From the NCBI RefSeq assembly GCF_902459695.1, contig NZ_CABPRZ010000009.1:62001-126000 (forward strand): 64,000 nucleotides of DNA. Reading direction: 5' to 3'. Below, in pieces: positions 54,534 through 63,393 of the stretch (position 1 is the first letter of the stretch; each line of letters opens with the position of its first letter). The notes below the pieces were generated by a model. The model made no database searches and was not told where the DNA came from. It saw only the letters and a list, made by a program, of their open reading frames with translations. The position numbers and the translations under genes were made by a program. Source of the DNA: Pandoraea terrae (GTDB lineage Bacteria > Pseudomonadota > Gammaproteobacteria > Burkholderiales > Burkholderiaceae).

Positions 54534-54593
54534 CGTTGATCGGTCACCTGATTTCCGCCGTGGAGTCTTTGCGCGCGCCGCCAAGCCGTTAAT

Positions 54594-55319
54594 ATGTCGA
54601 CTGTGCCCCCCGTAACCCTGGCGTTGGCGCCGGCCCGCGATACCATGCAGGATTCCCTGTTTTCGCCGCGTACGATGACGGTCGTGGGCGTGATCGTCGC
54701 CGCGCACCTGGCAGCGCTGTTCGGCCTCGCCCATTTGAACAAACCCGCCCCGGCCACGATCGAACCCACAACGTTTACCGCGACGATCATTCCGCTGCCA
54801 CCGGCGCCGCAGCCGACGCCCGCGCTGCCCAAGCCGCAGCCGGAGCCGCCCAAGCCGCAGGTGGCGACGGCGACGCCGCCCCCGAAGCCGCGCGTGCAGC
54901 CGAAGAACACGATCACGCAGAAGGCGGCGCCCGAGACACCGCCGGCGCCCACCGCGCCGACCGCACCGGCCGAGCCGGTGAAGGATGCTGCGCCGCCGGC
55001 GCCGGTGGCGCCGCCTGTGGTCGCACCAGCGCCGTCGGGGCCGGTCGAAGGATTGAAAGTGAGCTGCGACGAGCGCGTGCCGGTCTATCCGACCCAGTCG
55101 CGTCGCATCGGCGAGGAAGGCACGGTGCAGATTCGCATGATCATCGACGAACGCGGCGTAGTGTCGAGCGCATCGGTCGTCAAGTCGAGCGGCTTCGCGC
55201 GTCTCGACCAGGCCGCCAAGGATGCGGCGCTGGCCATTCGCTGCAAGCCGCCCGTGTCCGGCGGGCGCGTCGTGTCGGCCGCCGCAGTGAAGCCGTATAA
55301 CTTCCGTATCAGCGATTAA
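54594..55319 (+). CDS. tonB: TonB energy-transducing protein
   Basis: The product has 241 residues. An N-terminal membrane anchor (VVGVIVAAHLAALFGLAHL, with the conserved His) is followed by a long Pro-rich, Lys/Glu-Pro periplasmic spacer (residues about 70-150). The C-terminal TonB domain is YPTQSRRIGEEGTVQIRMIIDERG and SSGFARLDQAAKDAALAIRC. It transmits proton-motive energy from ExbB/ExbD to outer-membrane receptors. exbB and exbD follow at 28 and 25 bp. Confidence 0.94.
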   Translation: MSTVPPVTLALAPARDTMQDSLFSPRTMTVVGVIVAAHLAALFGLAHLNKPAPATIEPTTFTATIIPLPPAPQPTPALPKPQPEPPKPQVATATPPPKPRVQPKNTITQKAAPETPPAPTAPTAPAEPVKDAAPPAPVAPPVVAPAPSGPVEGLKVSCDERVPVYPTQSRRIGEEGTVQIRMIIDERGVVSSASVVKSSGFARLDQAAKDAALAIRCKPPVSGGRVVSAAAVKPYNFRISD

Positions 55320-55346
55320 CGAACGCGCACTTCCGAGGAACGCAAA

Positions 55347-56090
55347 ATGCAAGAGTATGGTTTGAGCCACGTTTGGGAGCAGGGGGACTTTGTCACCCGC
55401 GCCATCGCGATCGTGCTGCTGGTCATGTCGGTGCTGTCCTGGACTGTCATCATCATCAAGGGCACGCAGATGTTCCGTCTGGGCCGCGTCACGAAGAACG
55501 CCGAGCAGCAGTTCTGGCACTCGGAGAATTTTGCCGCCGGCATGCAGCAGCTCGGCGAAGTGCGCGGCTACAATCCGTTCCTCGCGCTGGCTCTCGCCGG
55601 CCAGGATGCCGCGGAACATCACCGTCAAAGCCAGCCGCATCTGCATGACCGCATGGACATCAGCGACTGGATCACGCGTTGCCTGAAGAATTCGGTGGAC
55701 GACACCGTCTCTCATCTGCAGAGCGGCCTCGCCGTCCTGGCGTCAATCGGCTCGACCTCGCCATTCGTCGGGCTGTTCGGCACGGTGTGGGGCATTTATC
55801 ACGCGCTGCTGTCCATCGGCGCCTCGGGCCAGACGACGATCGACAAGGTCGCGGGTCCGGTCGGTGAAGCCCTGATCATGACGGCATTCGGCCTGTTCGT
55901 GGCGATTCCGGCGGTGCTCGGCTACAACGCGCTGACGCGCGGCAACAAGAGCCTGCTGATGAAGCTGAACCGCTTCGCACACAGCCTGCACGCATACTTC
56001 GTAACCGGCGCGAGCCTGCATTCGACGCAATTCGCCGCCGTCGGCAACGTGACGCCGGTGCGCAAGCCGAATCCGGCGAGCACCAACTAA
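55347..56090 (+). CDS. exbB: ExbB, Ton-complex proton channel subunit
   Basis: The product has 247 residues with three membrane helices of the MotA/TolQ/ExbB family: the first near residues 20-40, then the paired helices around LASIGSTSPFVGLFGTVWGIYHAL and GPVGEALIMTAFGLFVAIPAVLGYN. The conserved Thr/Glu/Pro positions of the pore helices are present. AGGAACGCAAA lies before ATG. It is the second gene of the Ton operon. Confidence 0.94.
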   Translation: MQEYGLSHVWEQGDFVTRAIAIVLLVMSVLSWTVIIIKGTQMFRLGRVTKNAEQQFWHSENFAAGMQQLGEVRGYNPFLALALAGQDAAEHHRQSQPHLHDRMDISDWITRCLKNSVDDTVSHLQSGLAVLASIGSTSPFVGLFGTVWGIYHALLSIGASGQTTIDKVAGPVGEALIMTAFGLFVAIPAVLGYNALTRGNKSLLMKLNRFAHSLHAYFVTGASLHSTQFAAVGNVTPVRKPNPASTN

Positions 56091-56114
56091 GTCCGCCGAC
56101 GCAAGGAGTTCGCC

Positions 56115-56537
56115 ATGGCCATGGGTTCTTACGGGGACGACAACACCGATGACGGGATGATGAGCGAGATCAACATGACGCCGCTGGTAGACGTCATGCT
56201 GGTGTTGCTGATCATCTTCATCGTGACGCTGCCGGTCCTCAACCACGCCGTCAAGCTCGACCTGCCGCAGGCAAGCAGCCGGCCGGAAGAGACGAAGCCG
56301 ACCAAGATCGATGTGTCGATCCAGGCCGACGGCAAGATCTTCTGGGACAAACAGCCGATCGACGACGCCACGCTGCACGATCGCATCACGGCGGCAGCGC
56401 ATGCCGAGCCTCAACCGGAACTGCATCTGTTTGCCGACAAGAATGTGCGCTACGAAAGCGTGGCGAAGGTGCTGGCCGACGCGCAGTCAGCGGGTTTGAC
56501 GAAGCTCGGCTTCGTAACGGAGCCCAATCGGAAGTAA
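56115..56537 (+). CDS. exbD: ExbD, Ton-complex subunit
   Basis: The product has 140 residues. The single membrane helix NMTPLVDVMLVLLIIFIVTLPVL contains the essential Asp of the TolR/ExbD family (PLVDVMLVLLIIF). The periplasmic domain (DVSIQADGKIFWDKQPIDDATL; LFADKNVRYESVAKVLADAQSAGLTKLGFV) follows. It starts 25 bp after exbB, preceded by AAGGAG. It completes the TonB-ExbB-ExbD complex. Confidence 0.95.
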   Translation: MAMGSYGDDNTDDGMMSEINMTPLVDVMLVLLIIFIVTLPVLNHAVKLDLPQASSRPEETKPTKIDVSIQADGKIFWDKQPIDDATLHDRITAAAHAEPQPELHLFADKNVRYESVAKVLADAQSAGLTKLGFVTEPNRK

Positions 56538-56562
56538 CGCCGGGCGTCGCGAGACGTTCCAG

Positions 56563-56593
56563 ACGCGCGGCCCATTCCCGGGCCGCGCGTTTT
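56563..56593 (+). terminator. Rho-independent terminator after exbD
   Basis: Long stem ACGCGCGGCCC / GGGCCGCGCGT with loop ATTCCC, then four T. It closes the tonB operon. Confidence 0.88.
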
Positions 56594-56767
56594 CGTTTAC
56601 GGATCTGCCGGCACCGAATCCAGAAACTTTGCCGCCGATTGTTCCAATCCCGCAACAATCCTTCCTGTGCACGGGGGCTAATCACCGTGGGGGCCGTCCC
56701 GATATAGTCGTGACATGGACTTCGCCGCGCCCATCGCGGGTGCGGGCCCCACAAGGAGAATCGTCTC

Positions 56768-57652
56768 ATGAGCAACCCGCAAACCGGCCGCACGGTCTCG
56801 CGCGTCTTCACCGCCGCCCAGACGCAGGAGGGGGCCGGCTTCCACGTCAATCGCCCCTTTCCGACGCGCATGCTGGCGGACTTCGATCCGTTCCTGCTGC
56901 TCGACGAGATGGGTCCGATGCAAATCGCTCCCGGCAATGCCAAGGGCGCCCCGGATCACCCCCATCGCGGCTTCGAAACCGTCACGTATCTGCTTGCCGG
57001 TGAATTGGAGCACAAGGACTCGCGCGGCCATGCCGGCCGGCTGACGCCGGGTGACGTGCAATGGATGACCGCAGGCGCCGGCGTGGTCCACTCGGAAATG
57101 CCTTCGCAGGCATTCCAGCAATCCGGCGGCGCCATGCACGGATTTCAGCTCTGGGTGAACCTGCCGCGAACCGACAAGATGATGGCGCCGCGCTATCAGG
57201 AATTGCCGGCGGCCAACATTCCGACCGCGCAGAGCCGGGACGGCAAAGTCTCCGTGCGCGTGATCGCGGGCGAGGCCCTCGGGACACGTGCAGCCATCAA
57301 GACGCGTACGCCGATTCTCTACCAGCACTTCACGCTGCAACCGGGCGGCGTGCTCGAACACGCGGTGCCTGCGGACTTCAACGTATTCGCATACGTCATC
57401 GAGGGCACCGGCCGCTTCGGCGCGCAAGCGTTGAGCGCTCATGCACGCCAGATGGTCGTGTTCGACCACGACGGTGTTGACTTGACCGTGCGCAACGACG
57501 GCGATGCACCGCTGTCGTTCCTGCTCATCGGCGGCCGGCCGCTGAACGAACCCGTCGCACGCTACGGCCCGTTCGTCATGAATACCGAAGACGAAATCCG
57601 TCAGGCCATCCTCGATTTCCAGGCCGGACGCATGGGCCAGATCCGCGCCTGA
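56768..57652 (+). CDS. Pirin-family protein
   Basis: The product has 294 residues with the double-cupin pirin fold. The N-terminal signature FDPFLLLDEMGPM and the metal-binding HPHRGFETVTYLLAGELEHKDS, followed by DVQWMTAGAGVVHSEMP, are complete. The C-terminal cupin half ends LLIGGRPLNEPVARYGPFVMNTEDEI. Pirins are iron-binding proteins with quercetinase or redox-sensor functions. Divergence from its neighbours and its own spacing suggest a single-gene unit. Confidence 0.92.
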   Translation: MSNPQTGRTVSRVFTAAQTQEGAGFHVNRPFPTRMLADFDPFLLLDEMGPMQIAPGNAKGAPDHPHRGFETVTYLLAGELEHKDSRGHAGRLTPGDVQWMTAGAGVVHSEMPSQAFQQSGGAMHGFQLWVNLPRTDKMMAPRYQELPAANIPTAQSRDGKVSVRVIAGEALGTRAAIKTRTPILYQHFTLQPGGVLEHAVPADFNVFAYVIEGTGRFGAQALSAHARQMVVFDHDGVDLTVRNDGDAPLSFLLIGGRPLNEPVARYGPFVMNTEDEIRQAILDFQAGRMGQIRA

Positions 57653-57788
57653 ATCCCGGATTTGGGCGACAATGTCGCCATCGGCGGTCGTCGTCCGGGC
57701 GAAACGCTGCGACGACGGCCGTTTTGTTTCCGCCGTATGATCCATTCATGCACACCGCCAACGCGCTGTGCACTTTCAGGAGCCTTTC

Positions 57789-58196
57789 ATGGCCGAATCG
57801 ACCGTCACCGCCCACCTGGGCCGCACCGGCTTTACAACCCTGCTCTCCGACGGCACACACCAGTGGAAAGCCGATGAACCGGCTGACATTGGCGGCGCCG
57901 ATCTCGGCCCGGTGCCGTCGGCGCTGCTGCTGTCGAGCCTGGGCGCGTGCACGTCGATCACCTTGCAAATGTATGCGCGGCGCAAGGAATGGCCGCTGGA
58001 AAACGTGGAAGTTACACTGAGCATGAATCCGGAAGGCAAGCCGGCCGGCGGCGGCACGCAAATCAGGCGGCACATCGTCGTGACAGGCACCCTCTCCGAA
58101 GAACAACGCGATCGCCTGCTGGAAGTGGCCAATGCATGCCCGATTCACAAGGTGTTGTCGGGCACGATCGCCATCGACACCGCGCTGACCACCTGA
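57789..58196 (+). CDS. OsmC-family peroxide-scavenging protein
   Basis: ATG 57789 (AGGAGCC upstream) gives 135 residues; the extension from 57768 is not conserved. The two family cysteines are present: [16 protein letters not shown] and [10 protein letters not shown]. The domain order and length match small OsmC/Ohr-like proteins that reduce organic hydroperoxides. It lies between the pirin and SRPBCC genes, on the same strand. Confidence 0.88.
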   Translation: MAESTVTAHLGRTGFTTLLSDGTHQWKADEPADIGGADLGPVPSALLLSSLGACTSITLQMYARRKEWPLENVEVTLSMNPEGKPAGGGTQIRRHIVVTGTLSEEQRDRLLEVANACPIHKVLSGTIAIDTALTT

Positions 58197-58250
58197 TATC
58201 CGCCGCGCCCGTCGCGCGGCAATGTTGCACCGACGCTTTAAGGGGAAATC

Positions 58251-58721
58251 TTGCAGTACGAACACCTGATCGAGGTCAATGACCTCCTGAACCCGCTGAC
58301 CTTGGCCTTGACCCGCGAGCAACTCTGGCAAGGCCTTGTGCTGCGCGCCGAACAGCCGGAAATGTTCGTGCTGGGCCTGGATGAATGCATCATCCACAAG
58401 CGCGTAGGGGCAACGCTTGAGCGCGAGTTGCGATTCGGCCAGGCGACCATCCTCGACCGCGTCGTGCTCACGCCGCTGCAATCGGTGCGCTATGAAACTG
58501 CTGCCACCGATGAGCATGCCGGCGGCACGCTCACCATGACCATCGAGGAACCATCCGAACACCGCCTGTTCGTGCGCTTCACGTATTCGACCACGCTGTC
58601 GGAAGTACAGACGCCGGGCGATCCCCGCTACAGCGAATTCGTGAAGTCGGCCTACCGGGAAGCCGACCTCGATACCGTACGGCGTATCCGGGAACTCGGC
58701 GAAGGCGGCCGGCTGGGCTGA
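58251..58721 (+). CDS. AtaL-like SRPBCC-family protein
   Basis: The start is TTG 58251, with AGGGGAAATC upstream. The product has 156 residues. The beginning YEHLIEVNDLLNPLTLALTREQLWQGLVLRAEQP is the typical start of the AtaL-like (DUF1857) branch of the START/SRPBCC superfamily. A helix-grip barrel follows, and RYSEFVKSAYREADLDTVRRIREL ends the domain. Such proteins bind hydrophobic ligands; no ligand is known. Confidence 0.8.
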   Translation: MQYEHLIEVNDLLNPLTLALTREQLWQGLVLRAEQPEMFVLGLDECIIHKRVGATLERELRFGQATILDRVVLTPLQSVRYETAATDEHAGGTLTMTIEEPSEHRLFVRFTYSTTLSEVQTPGDPRYSEFVKSAYREADLDTVRRIRELGEGGRLG

Positions 58722-58789
58722 CGCGCCTCTGGCAACACAGTTAGCAAAGGGCTATGGCGGATGAAATCCACATAGCCAAATTCAAATTT

Positions 58790-58810
58790 AAATGGGAATG
58801 ATTCTCATTT
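58790..58810. promoter_or_regulatory. Fur-like box upstream of hemP
   Basis: AAATGGGAATGATTCTCATTT is an almost perfect dyad with the GAATGATTCTCATT core found in betaproteobacterial Fur boxes. It lies 36 bp before the hemP start. Confidence 0.85.
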
Positions 58811-58846
58811 AATATTCACCTCACAGTCAGCCACACGGAAAGCGAC

Positions 58847-59098
58847 ATGAGCTTGAACCACACGCCAGGACGCCAGGCCACTTCGGCCACCGCGCCGCGC
58901 CGCACCCTTTCAGTGTCGCGCAGCAACGCGACCGCCGAAGTGTCAGCCAAGCCGGTGCATGTCGGCAACCGCGCAAACGGCCGTGCGCTGACAAGCGAAC
59001 ACCTGCTGCAGGGCACACAGTGCGTGAATATCCTGCATAACGGTCAGACGTACCAGCTGCGCGCCACACGCTACGGCAAGCTGATCCTGACCAAGTAA
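58847..59098 (+). CDS. hemP: Hemin uptake protein HemP/HmuP
   Basis: The product has 83 residues. The N-terminal 45 are poorly conserved. The C-terminal part ALTSEHLLQGTQCVNILHNGQTYQLRATRYGKLILTK is the HemP domain, with the conserved LRxTRxGKLILTK end. In Bradyrhizobium and Burkholderia the homologue activates or assists heme-receptor expression. No heme receptor follows here, so it acts in trans. A strong Fur-like box precedes it, and a hairpin at 59107-59137 ends the unit. Confidence 0.92.
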   Translation: MSLNHTPGRQATSATAPRRTLSVSRSNATAEVSAKPVHVGNRANGRALTSEHLLQGTQCVNILHNGQTYQLRATRYGKLILTK

Positions 59099-59106
59099 CG
59101 AATTTT

Positions 59107-59137
59107 GCCGGCTGCGCGCAGATGCGGCGCAGCCGGC
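59107..59137 (+). terminator. Hairpin after hemP
   Basis: Perfect arms GCCGGCTGCGC / GCGCAGCCGGC with a 9-nt loop. The T-rich stretch that follows is interrupted, so termination strength is uncertain. Confidence 0.65.
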
Positions 59138-59264
59138 TTCACCGAGTTTTGTGGGGACCACCTCTCAGAGGTGTTTGGCAGTAGCCAGCGAACGCAACGC
59201 AATCCCATGTAGTTACGGCAAGCCCCTCTCTACCTGCGTTGCGCGCCAGCCATGCCGCTTTTTG

Positions 59265-59669
59265 TCAGACCACCAACTTGGCGATCCCGGCCTTGGCGAT
59301 CTGCGCGTCTTGCGACGACTGCACGCCCGAGACGCCGACCGCCCCGATCACCTGCGAATCCACGATGATGGGCACACCGCCTTCGAGCATCGCCGTAAAC
59401 GGCGCGCTCAGGAACGCATAGCGGCCTTCATTGATCATCTTTTCAAACGCGCCGCTTTCCTTTCGTCCGACGGCGGCCGTTTGCGCCTTGCCCAACGACA
59501 CCATGGCAGTGCTCGGCGCGGCGCCATCCATACGGAACATCGACAGGGCATGACCGCCGTCGTCGACGATCGTGATGCACACATTCCAGCCGTTGGCAGC
59601 AGCTTCGGCGACGGCAGCAGCGTTGATGGCCTGCACGTCGGCAGCGGTCAGTACGGGTTTGGTTTTCAT
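59265..59669 (-). CDS. HbpS/GlcG-like (heme-binding, cob(I)alamin-type fold) protein
   Basis: The product has 134 residues without a signal peptide. LTAADVQAINAAAVAEAAANGWNVCITIVDDGGH, then RMDGAAPSTAMVSLGKAQTAA and GGVPIIVDSQVIGAVGVSGVQSSQDAQIAKAG are the complete HbpS/GlcG signature. Members bind heme or small molecules; none has an assigned enzymatic role. The YdcF-like gene lies 47 bp downstream on the same strand. The exported, truncated paralogue in the copper cluster (11720-11956) belongs to the same family. Confidence 0.85.
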   Translation of the reverse strand: MKTKPVLTAADVQAINAAAVAEAAANGWNVCITIVDDGGHALSMFRMDGAAPSTAMVSLGKAQTAAVGRKESGAFEKMINEGRYAFLSAPFTAMLEGGVPIIVDSQVIGAVGVSGVQSSQDAQIAKAGIAKLVV

Positions 59670-59715
59670 ACAAAGACTCTCTCTACGTCAGGTGAGGAAA
59701 ACAAATCACAGGTAA

Positions 59716-60522
59716 TCAATGGCCGACGGCCATCGCCATCCATTCGCGCATCGCGTTGCGCGTCTGCAGGAGCCCGGCCAACGTCGGCCACAGGCCCGAA
59801 GCGGTTTCGGCATCGAGGGGACGGCCGAAGCCACAGGGCGCCGGAATAACGGTCAACCCGACACGCCGGAAATGCTCGATCGACCGGCGCATGTGCCAGC
59901 CATGGGTCACGAGATAGATCCGCGTGATGCCGCTGTTCGTCAGCATCGCTGCACTGAAGGCCGCATTTTGCGCCGTGTTGCCCGATTGCGCTTCCACCCA
60001 GCGCACCGGCAAACCATACTCCTGTTCGAGCGCGTTCTGCATCAGTTTCGCTTCGGCAATCGGAAAGCCGCTCGGCGCGCCGCCGGAGACCAGTATCGGC
60101 AAATGGGTATGACGCGCCAGAAACGCGGCGTAGCGGGTACGCTCGAGGGAATAACGGTTCAGATTGGCGCTCTGCGCATCTCCGTACTCCGCGGCCTCGG
60201 TCTCGATGCCGCCGCCGAGAATGACAATGGCTTGCGGCAGTGTCTGGTCGGCATTTCCGGCATTCGCTGCACTCGCGGCAAACGCGCGGTCGAGCGCCGC
60301 CGGATCAAGCGGCTTCGCCACCCGCAGGCCGCGCTCGATTTCGTCCGCCACGCGCGGCGCCGCCTGCAGCCACAGTGCGACCATGGCGAGCACGGCCAAC
60401 CCGCGCCCCACGCGCGGCCGGCGCCGCACCACGGCGATCGCCAGCAGGCCAAGCACGATCACATTGGCCGGCGGGAGAAACAAGCTCACAACGAGATTTC
60501 GGACAAGCCAGTCGGTAAACAT
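59716..60522 (-). CDS. YdcF/ElyC-like inner-membrane protein
   Basis: The product has 268 residues. Two N-terminal helices (VRNLVVSLFLPPANVIVLGLLA; RVGRGLAVLAMVALWLQ) are followed by a DUF218 domain with AIVILGGGIETEAAEYGD, LPILVSGGAPSGFPIAEAKLM, WVEAQSGNTAQNAAFSAAML and IYLVTHGWHMRRSI. This matches the ElyC/SanA/YdcF family, associated with envelope biogenesis. It may be co-transcribed with the HbpS-like gene, which is 3' of it on the minus strand. Confidence 0.88.
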   Translation of the reverse strand: MFTDWLVRNLVVSLFLPPANVIVLGLLAIAVVRRRPRVGRGLAVLAMVALWLQAAPRVADEIERGLRVAKPLDPAALDRAFAASAANAGNADQTLPQAIVILGGGIETEAAEYGDAQSANLNRYSLERTRYAAFLARHTHLPILVSGGAPSGFPIAEAKLMQNALEQEYGLPVRWVEAQSGNTAQNAAFSAAMLTNSGITRIYLVTHGWHMRRSIEHFRRVGLTVIPAPCGFGRPLDAETASGLWPTLAGLLQTRNAMREWMAMAVGH

Positions 60523-60621
60523 CCGTCGAGTGTACTGGACCGGGATACGCGGCGCATCAGTTGTCTATGATATTTCTTATGTCGATAGCCACGACATACG
60601 CCTGCACGGCGGCATGCCATG

Positions 60622-60650
60622 AAAAAAGCGGCCTGAATGAAGGCCGCTTT
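60622..60650 (-). terminator. Rho-independent terminator of the ftr operon
   Basis: On the minus strand AAAGCGGCCT-TCATTC-AGGCCGCTTTTTTC: a 9-bp stem and six T. It lies 30 bp beyond the ftrD stop. Confidence 0.92.
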
Positions 60651-60679
60651 CGCAGATAACTCGCATTCCCCGGACCCGA

Positions 60680-62074
60680 TTACCAGAGCCAGAACATCAG
60701 CAGCCAGAGCCAGTTGACGAGCGCCAGCGCTGCCACGATACCGGTCATGCCGGCAACACGGCGCAACCATGATGTCGCGTGGCGTCCTGTCACGCGCCAG
60801 CCAAGCCACAGGCTCCAGAGCGTGGTGGCCGCCAGAATCGCCGCGCGCACATCGTTGGCCCACCCGACCGGAAGATGCTCGGCGCGCAGGAGATTGATCG
60901 TGGTGGCGGACAGACCGATGAACACGCCAGCGCCCGCGATCGGGATCAGGGCTTGCACGAGATGGTTGAAACGCGCCGTGCGCCAGGGGCCCATCGCACG
61001 GTTCGTCACGGCGAAGATCGCACTGAACGCAAGACCGAGCACCAACCCGTTGCCCAGAATGTAAGCGACGACGAGCGCGCCATCGAGCCAGCTGAAGACA
61101 TCGTTCTGCGCCGGGTAGTTGGTAAACACCCACCACGGCGCGTTGGTCTCGAACGGCCACATGATGTTGCGATCGATCAGCCAGGTCGCGAGCATCTCCT
61201 TGACGTAGACGAACCATGGATTCACCGTCCAGTGGAACGCGCCGATCGCGACGCCGAGCAGGCCGAACATCAGCAGCGTGCTGTCCCAGAGGCTGTTGTG
61301 GTCCTTGTCGCCGAACGTGACGATCTCTTCCGACGGCGAGCGGCCCGCCAGCGCGATCGCACCGCGGTGTCCGGCGCAGCGGCCGCACATGTGGCAGTCG
61401 GCCGCGCCCTTCATATTACGCAGCGGCACGAGCGGCGCGCAATTGACCGGAATGATCTTGCGTCCATTGGTGTGGTACGACGCACGCCAGGCGGCTTCGT
61501 TGACCTTGAAATGGAACGGCGAGAGGCGGGACAGCAGCGAGAACACGCCGTTGACCGGGCACAGGTACTTGCACCAGACACGCTTGTCGCGGCCGTAGAA
61601 ATAGCCGACCACCATGGCGCCGACGGTCGAGCCGCCGAGCACCAGCAGCACGGCTTTCGGATATTGGTAGACGGACACCATCTGCCCGTACAGCGTGGTG
61701 CCGGCAAATGCCACGAACGGCCAGCCGCCCCAGCGCATCCAGCGCGGAATCGCCCAGCCGCGGCCATGACGGCTCGCGAACTCGGAAAGCGTGCCTTCGG
61801 GACACAGCACGCCGCACCAGACACGCCCCAACAACACCATGCTGATGAGCACGAACGGCCACCAGATACCCCAGAACACGAATTGCGCAAAGACGGTGAG
61901 GTGGGTCCAGATGTGCGCCGTCTCGTCGGGCAGCGGCAGGAACACCGGCACCCCGATCAGGAATGCGTAGGCGAGGACCACGACCCATTGCACGCCACGG
62001 ATCCAATTCCCGTGGCGTTGCATCCACAGTCCGACGCGCGGCACAAACGCGGGGACGGGAACCGCGATGCTCAT
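60680..62074 (-). CDS. ftrD: FtrD-like polyferredoxin membrane protein of the ferrous iron uptake system
   Basis: The product has 464 residues with about eight membrane helices. Cysteine motifs WCGVLCPEGTLSEF, WCKYLCPVNGVF and DCHMCGRCAGHRG are those of NapH/CcoG-like 4Fe-4S membrane proteins. In the FtrABCD system this subunit accepts electrons released on iron oxidation. It overlaps ftrC by 4 bp (ATGA) and is the last gene of the operon before a strong terminator. Confidence 0.9.
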   Translation of the reverse strand: MSIAVPVPAFVPRVGLWMQRHGNWIRGVQWVVVLAYAFLIGVPVFLPLPDETAHIWTHLTVFAQFVFWGIWWPFVLISMVLLGRVWCGVLCPEGTLSEFASRHGRGWAIPRWMRWGGWPFVAFAGTTLYGQMVSVYQYPKAVLLVLGGSTVGAMVVGYFYGRDKRVWCKYLCPVNGVFSLLSRLSPFHFKVNEAAWRASYHTNGRKIIPVNCAPLVPLRNMKGAADCHMCGRCAGHRGAIALAGRSPSEEIVTFGDKDHNSLWDSTLLMFGLLGVAIGAFHWTVNPWFVYVKEMLATWLIDRNIMWPFETNAPWWVFTNYPAQNDVFSWLDGALVVAYILGNGLVLGLAFSAIFAVTNRAMGPWRTARFNHLVQALIPIAGAGVFIGLSATTINLLRAEHLPVGWANDVRAAILAATTLWSLWLGWRVTGRHATSWLRRVAGMTGIVAALALVNWLWLLMFWLW

Positions 62075-62907
62075 GCTGTCTTCGCCTGTTTGGCCGGTGC
62101 GGCGGCATGGCGCAGCAGGCCCCAGATGAAGACCCAGTACACGGCGTAGACGACCAGGTTCATCAAGGCCGGATGGGCGCGATAGCCGGTCAGGATGGCG
62201 ACCAGATTGCCAAACGGGCTGGCGTCATCGAGCAGTGCCGACATATTCCACACCTGATCGACGATCGGTGGCACCAGATCGAGCGATATCAGCTTGTCGA
62301 GACCGAACATCAGCAGGCCGGCCGCCAGGAACAGCAGCATGATTTCCGTGACCTTGAAGAACAGGCGCCACGAGAAAATCCTGCCCCCCAGTTGCAGCAA
62401 CCAGAAGGTGAGGATCGCAAGACCAAGGCCAATCAGCACGGCGAGCCACAGCGACATCGGCACACTGCCGGACTGGCCGAAACCGATGCCATATAGGAAG
62501 ATGGCCGTCTCGCTGCCTTCGCGCGCGATGGCCAGCGCCACCAGCACCAGCACGCCCCACCAGTTGGCGTCGTCGTGACTCTTCTTGAGGGACGACTCCA
62601 TGTCACGCTTGAGCGTGCGGCCGTGCCGTCGCATCCAGAACACCATCTGCACGATCAGCACGGCGGCGACCAGCACCATCGCGGTCTGGAAATAATCCTG
62701 CGCATCGCCCGACAGCACCTCGGTGAAACCCACCAACGCAGCGCCGAGACCGACAGCGGCAAGAACGCCGATGGCAACACCGGCCCACAGGTACGGCAAT
62801 CCCTTGCGCGCGCCGTGCTCGGGATTGGCCAGCCAGGCGTGGAGAATGCCGGCGACCAACAATGCCTCGACGCTTTCGCGCCAGACGATGAACATGACCT
62901 GACCCAT
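62071..62907 (-). CDS. ftrC: FTR1-type iron permease FtrC
   Basis: The product has 278 residues with seven helices. The two iron-binding motifs are WRESVEALLVAGIL at the N-terminus (R-E-x-x-E) and AREGSETAIFLYGIGFG (REGxE) after the fourth helix. The C-terminal GYRAHPALMNLVVYAVYW is typical of the bacterial branch. It moves oxidised iron across the inner membrane together with FtrA, FtrB and FtrD. The order on the minus strand is ftrA, ftrB, ftrC, ftrD. Confidence 0.93.
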   Translation of the reverse strand: MGQVMFIVWRESVEALLVAGILHAWLANPEHGARKGLPYLWAGVAIGVLAAVGLGAALVGFTEVLSGDAQDYFQTAMVLVAAVLIVQMVFWMRRHGRTLKRDMESSLKKSHDDANWWGVLVLVALAIAREGSETAIFLYGIGFGQSGSVPMSLWLAVLIGLGLAILTFWLLQLGGRIFSWRLFFKVTEIMLLFLAAGLLMFGLDKLISLDLVPPIVDQVWNMSALLDDASPFGNLVAILTGYRAHPALMNLVVYAVYWVFIWGLLRHAAAPAKQAKTA

Positions 62908-62983
62908 CGAATTACCCCTACTAGTTCGCTACCTGCGCGGTCGTATTCGACGATCCGCGCCCTCGCTAAAAGCCATACCCGAC

Positions 62984-63331
62984 TTACTTGGCGACAATCA
63001 CGCCCTGTGCGGTCTGCATGTGAAAATCGTCAAAGAACTTGTACTCGCCCGGTTGCAGCGGTGCGATCACGACAAACGACTGTGCCCCCGGCGCGAGCAC
63101 CTTTTCCTTGCGCAGCTGAATACTCTCGAACTCCACGGCCGAGGTGCCCGTGTTGAACACTTCGATCTTGATACGCGTGCCGGCCGGCACTTCGATGCGC
63201 GCCGGATTGAGCACGCCGTCCTTCATTTCCAGCTTGAAAGTCGGCAGGTCGGCGGCGTGCGCCGGCGCCAAACCGCCCAATGCGAACAGGGCTGCGGTCG
63301 TCGACACGAGGCGCGCGATGCGCTGATTCAT
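62984..63331 (-). CDS. ftrB: Cupredoxin-like periplasmic protein FtrB
   Basis: The product has 115 residues with a Sec signal peptide (LVSTTAALFALGGLAPAHA). The mature domain has the cupredoxin pattern VPAGTRIKIEVFNTGTSAVEFES, LAPGAQSFVVIAPLQPGEYKFF and DDFHMQTAQGVIVAK, with His and Met in the copper-site loop (DFHMQ) but no Cys. In FtrABCD systems the copper protein is thought to oxidise Fe(II) before transport. It lies between ftrA and ftrC. Confidence 0.9.
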   Translation of the reverse strand: MNQRIARLVSTTAALFALGGLAPAHAADLPTFKLEMKDGVLNPARIEVPAGTRIKIEVFNTGTSAVEFESIQLRKEKVLAPGAQSFVVIAPLQPGEYKFFDDFHMQTAQGVIVAK

Positions 63332-63393
63332 TCATCCACTCCAAACGAAAACAGCGCTGGCCAATGGCCAACGCTGCAGTACATGCGGGTCGC

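Larger units (their letters stand above)
54231..54593. other. Region between bfd and tonB
   Basis: Apart from the 20-codon ORF (54411-54473) and a terminator-like hairpin (54509-54533), nothing is recognised. The minus-strand long frames here are shadows of tonB. Confidence 0.5.
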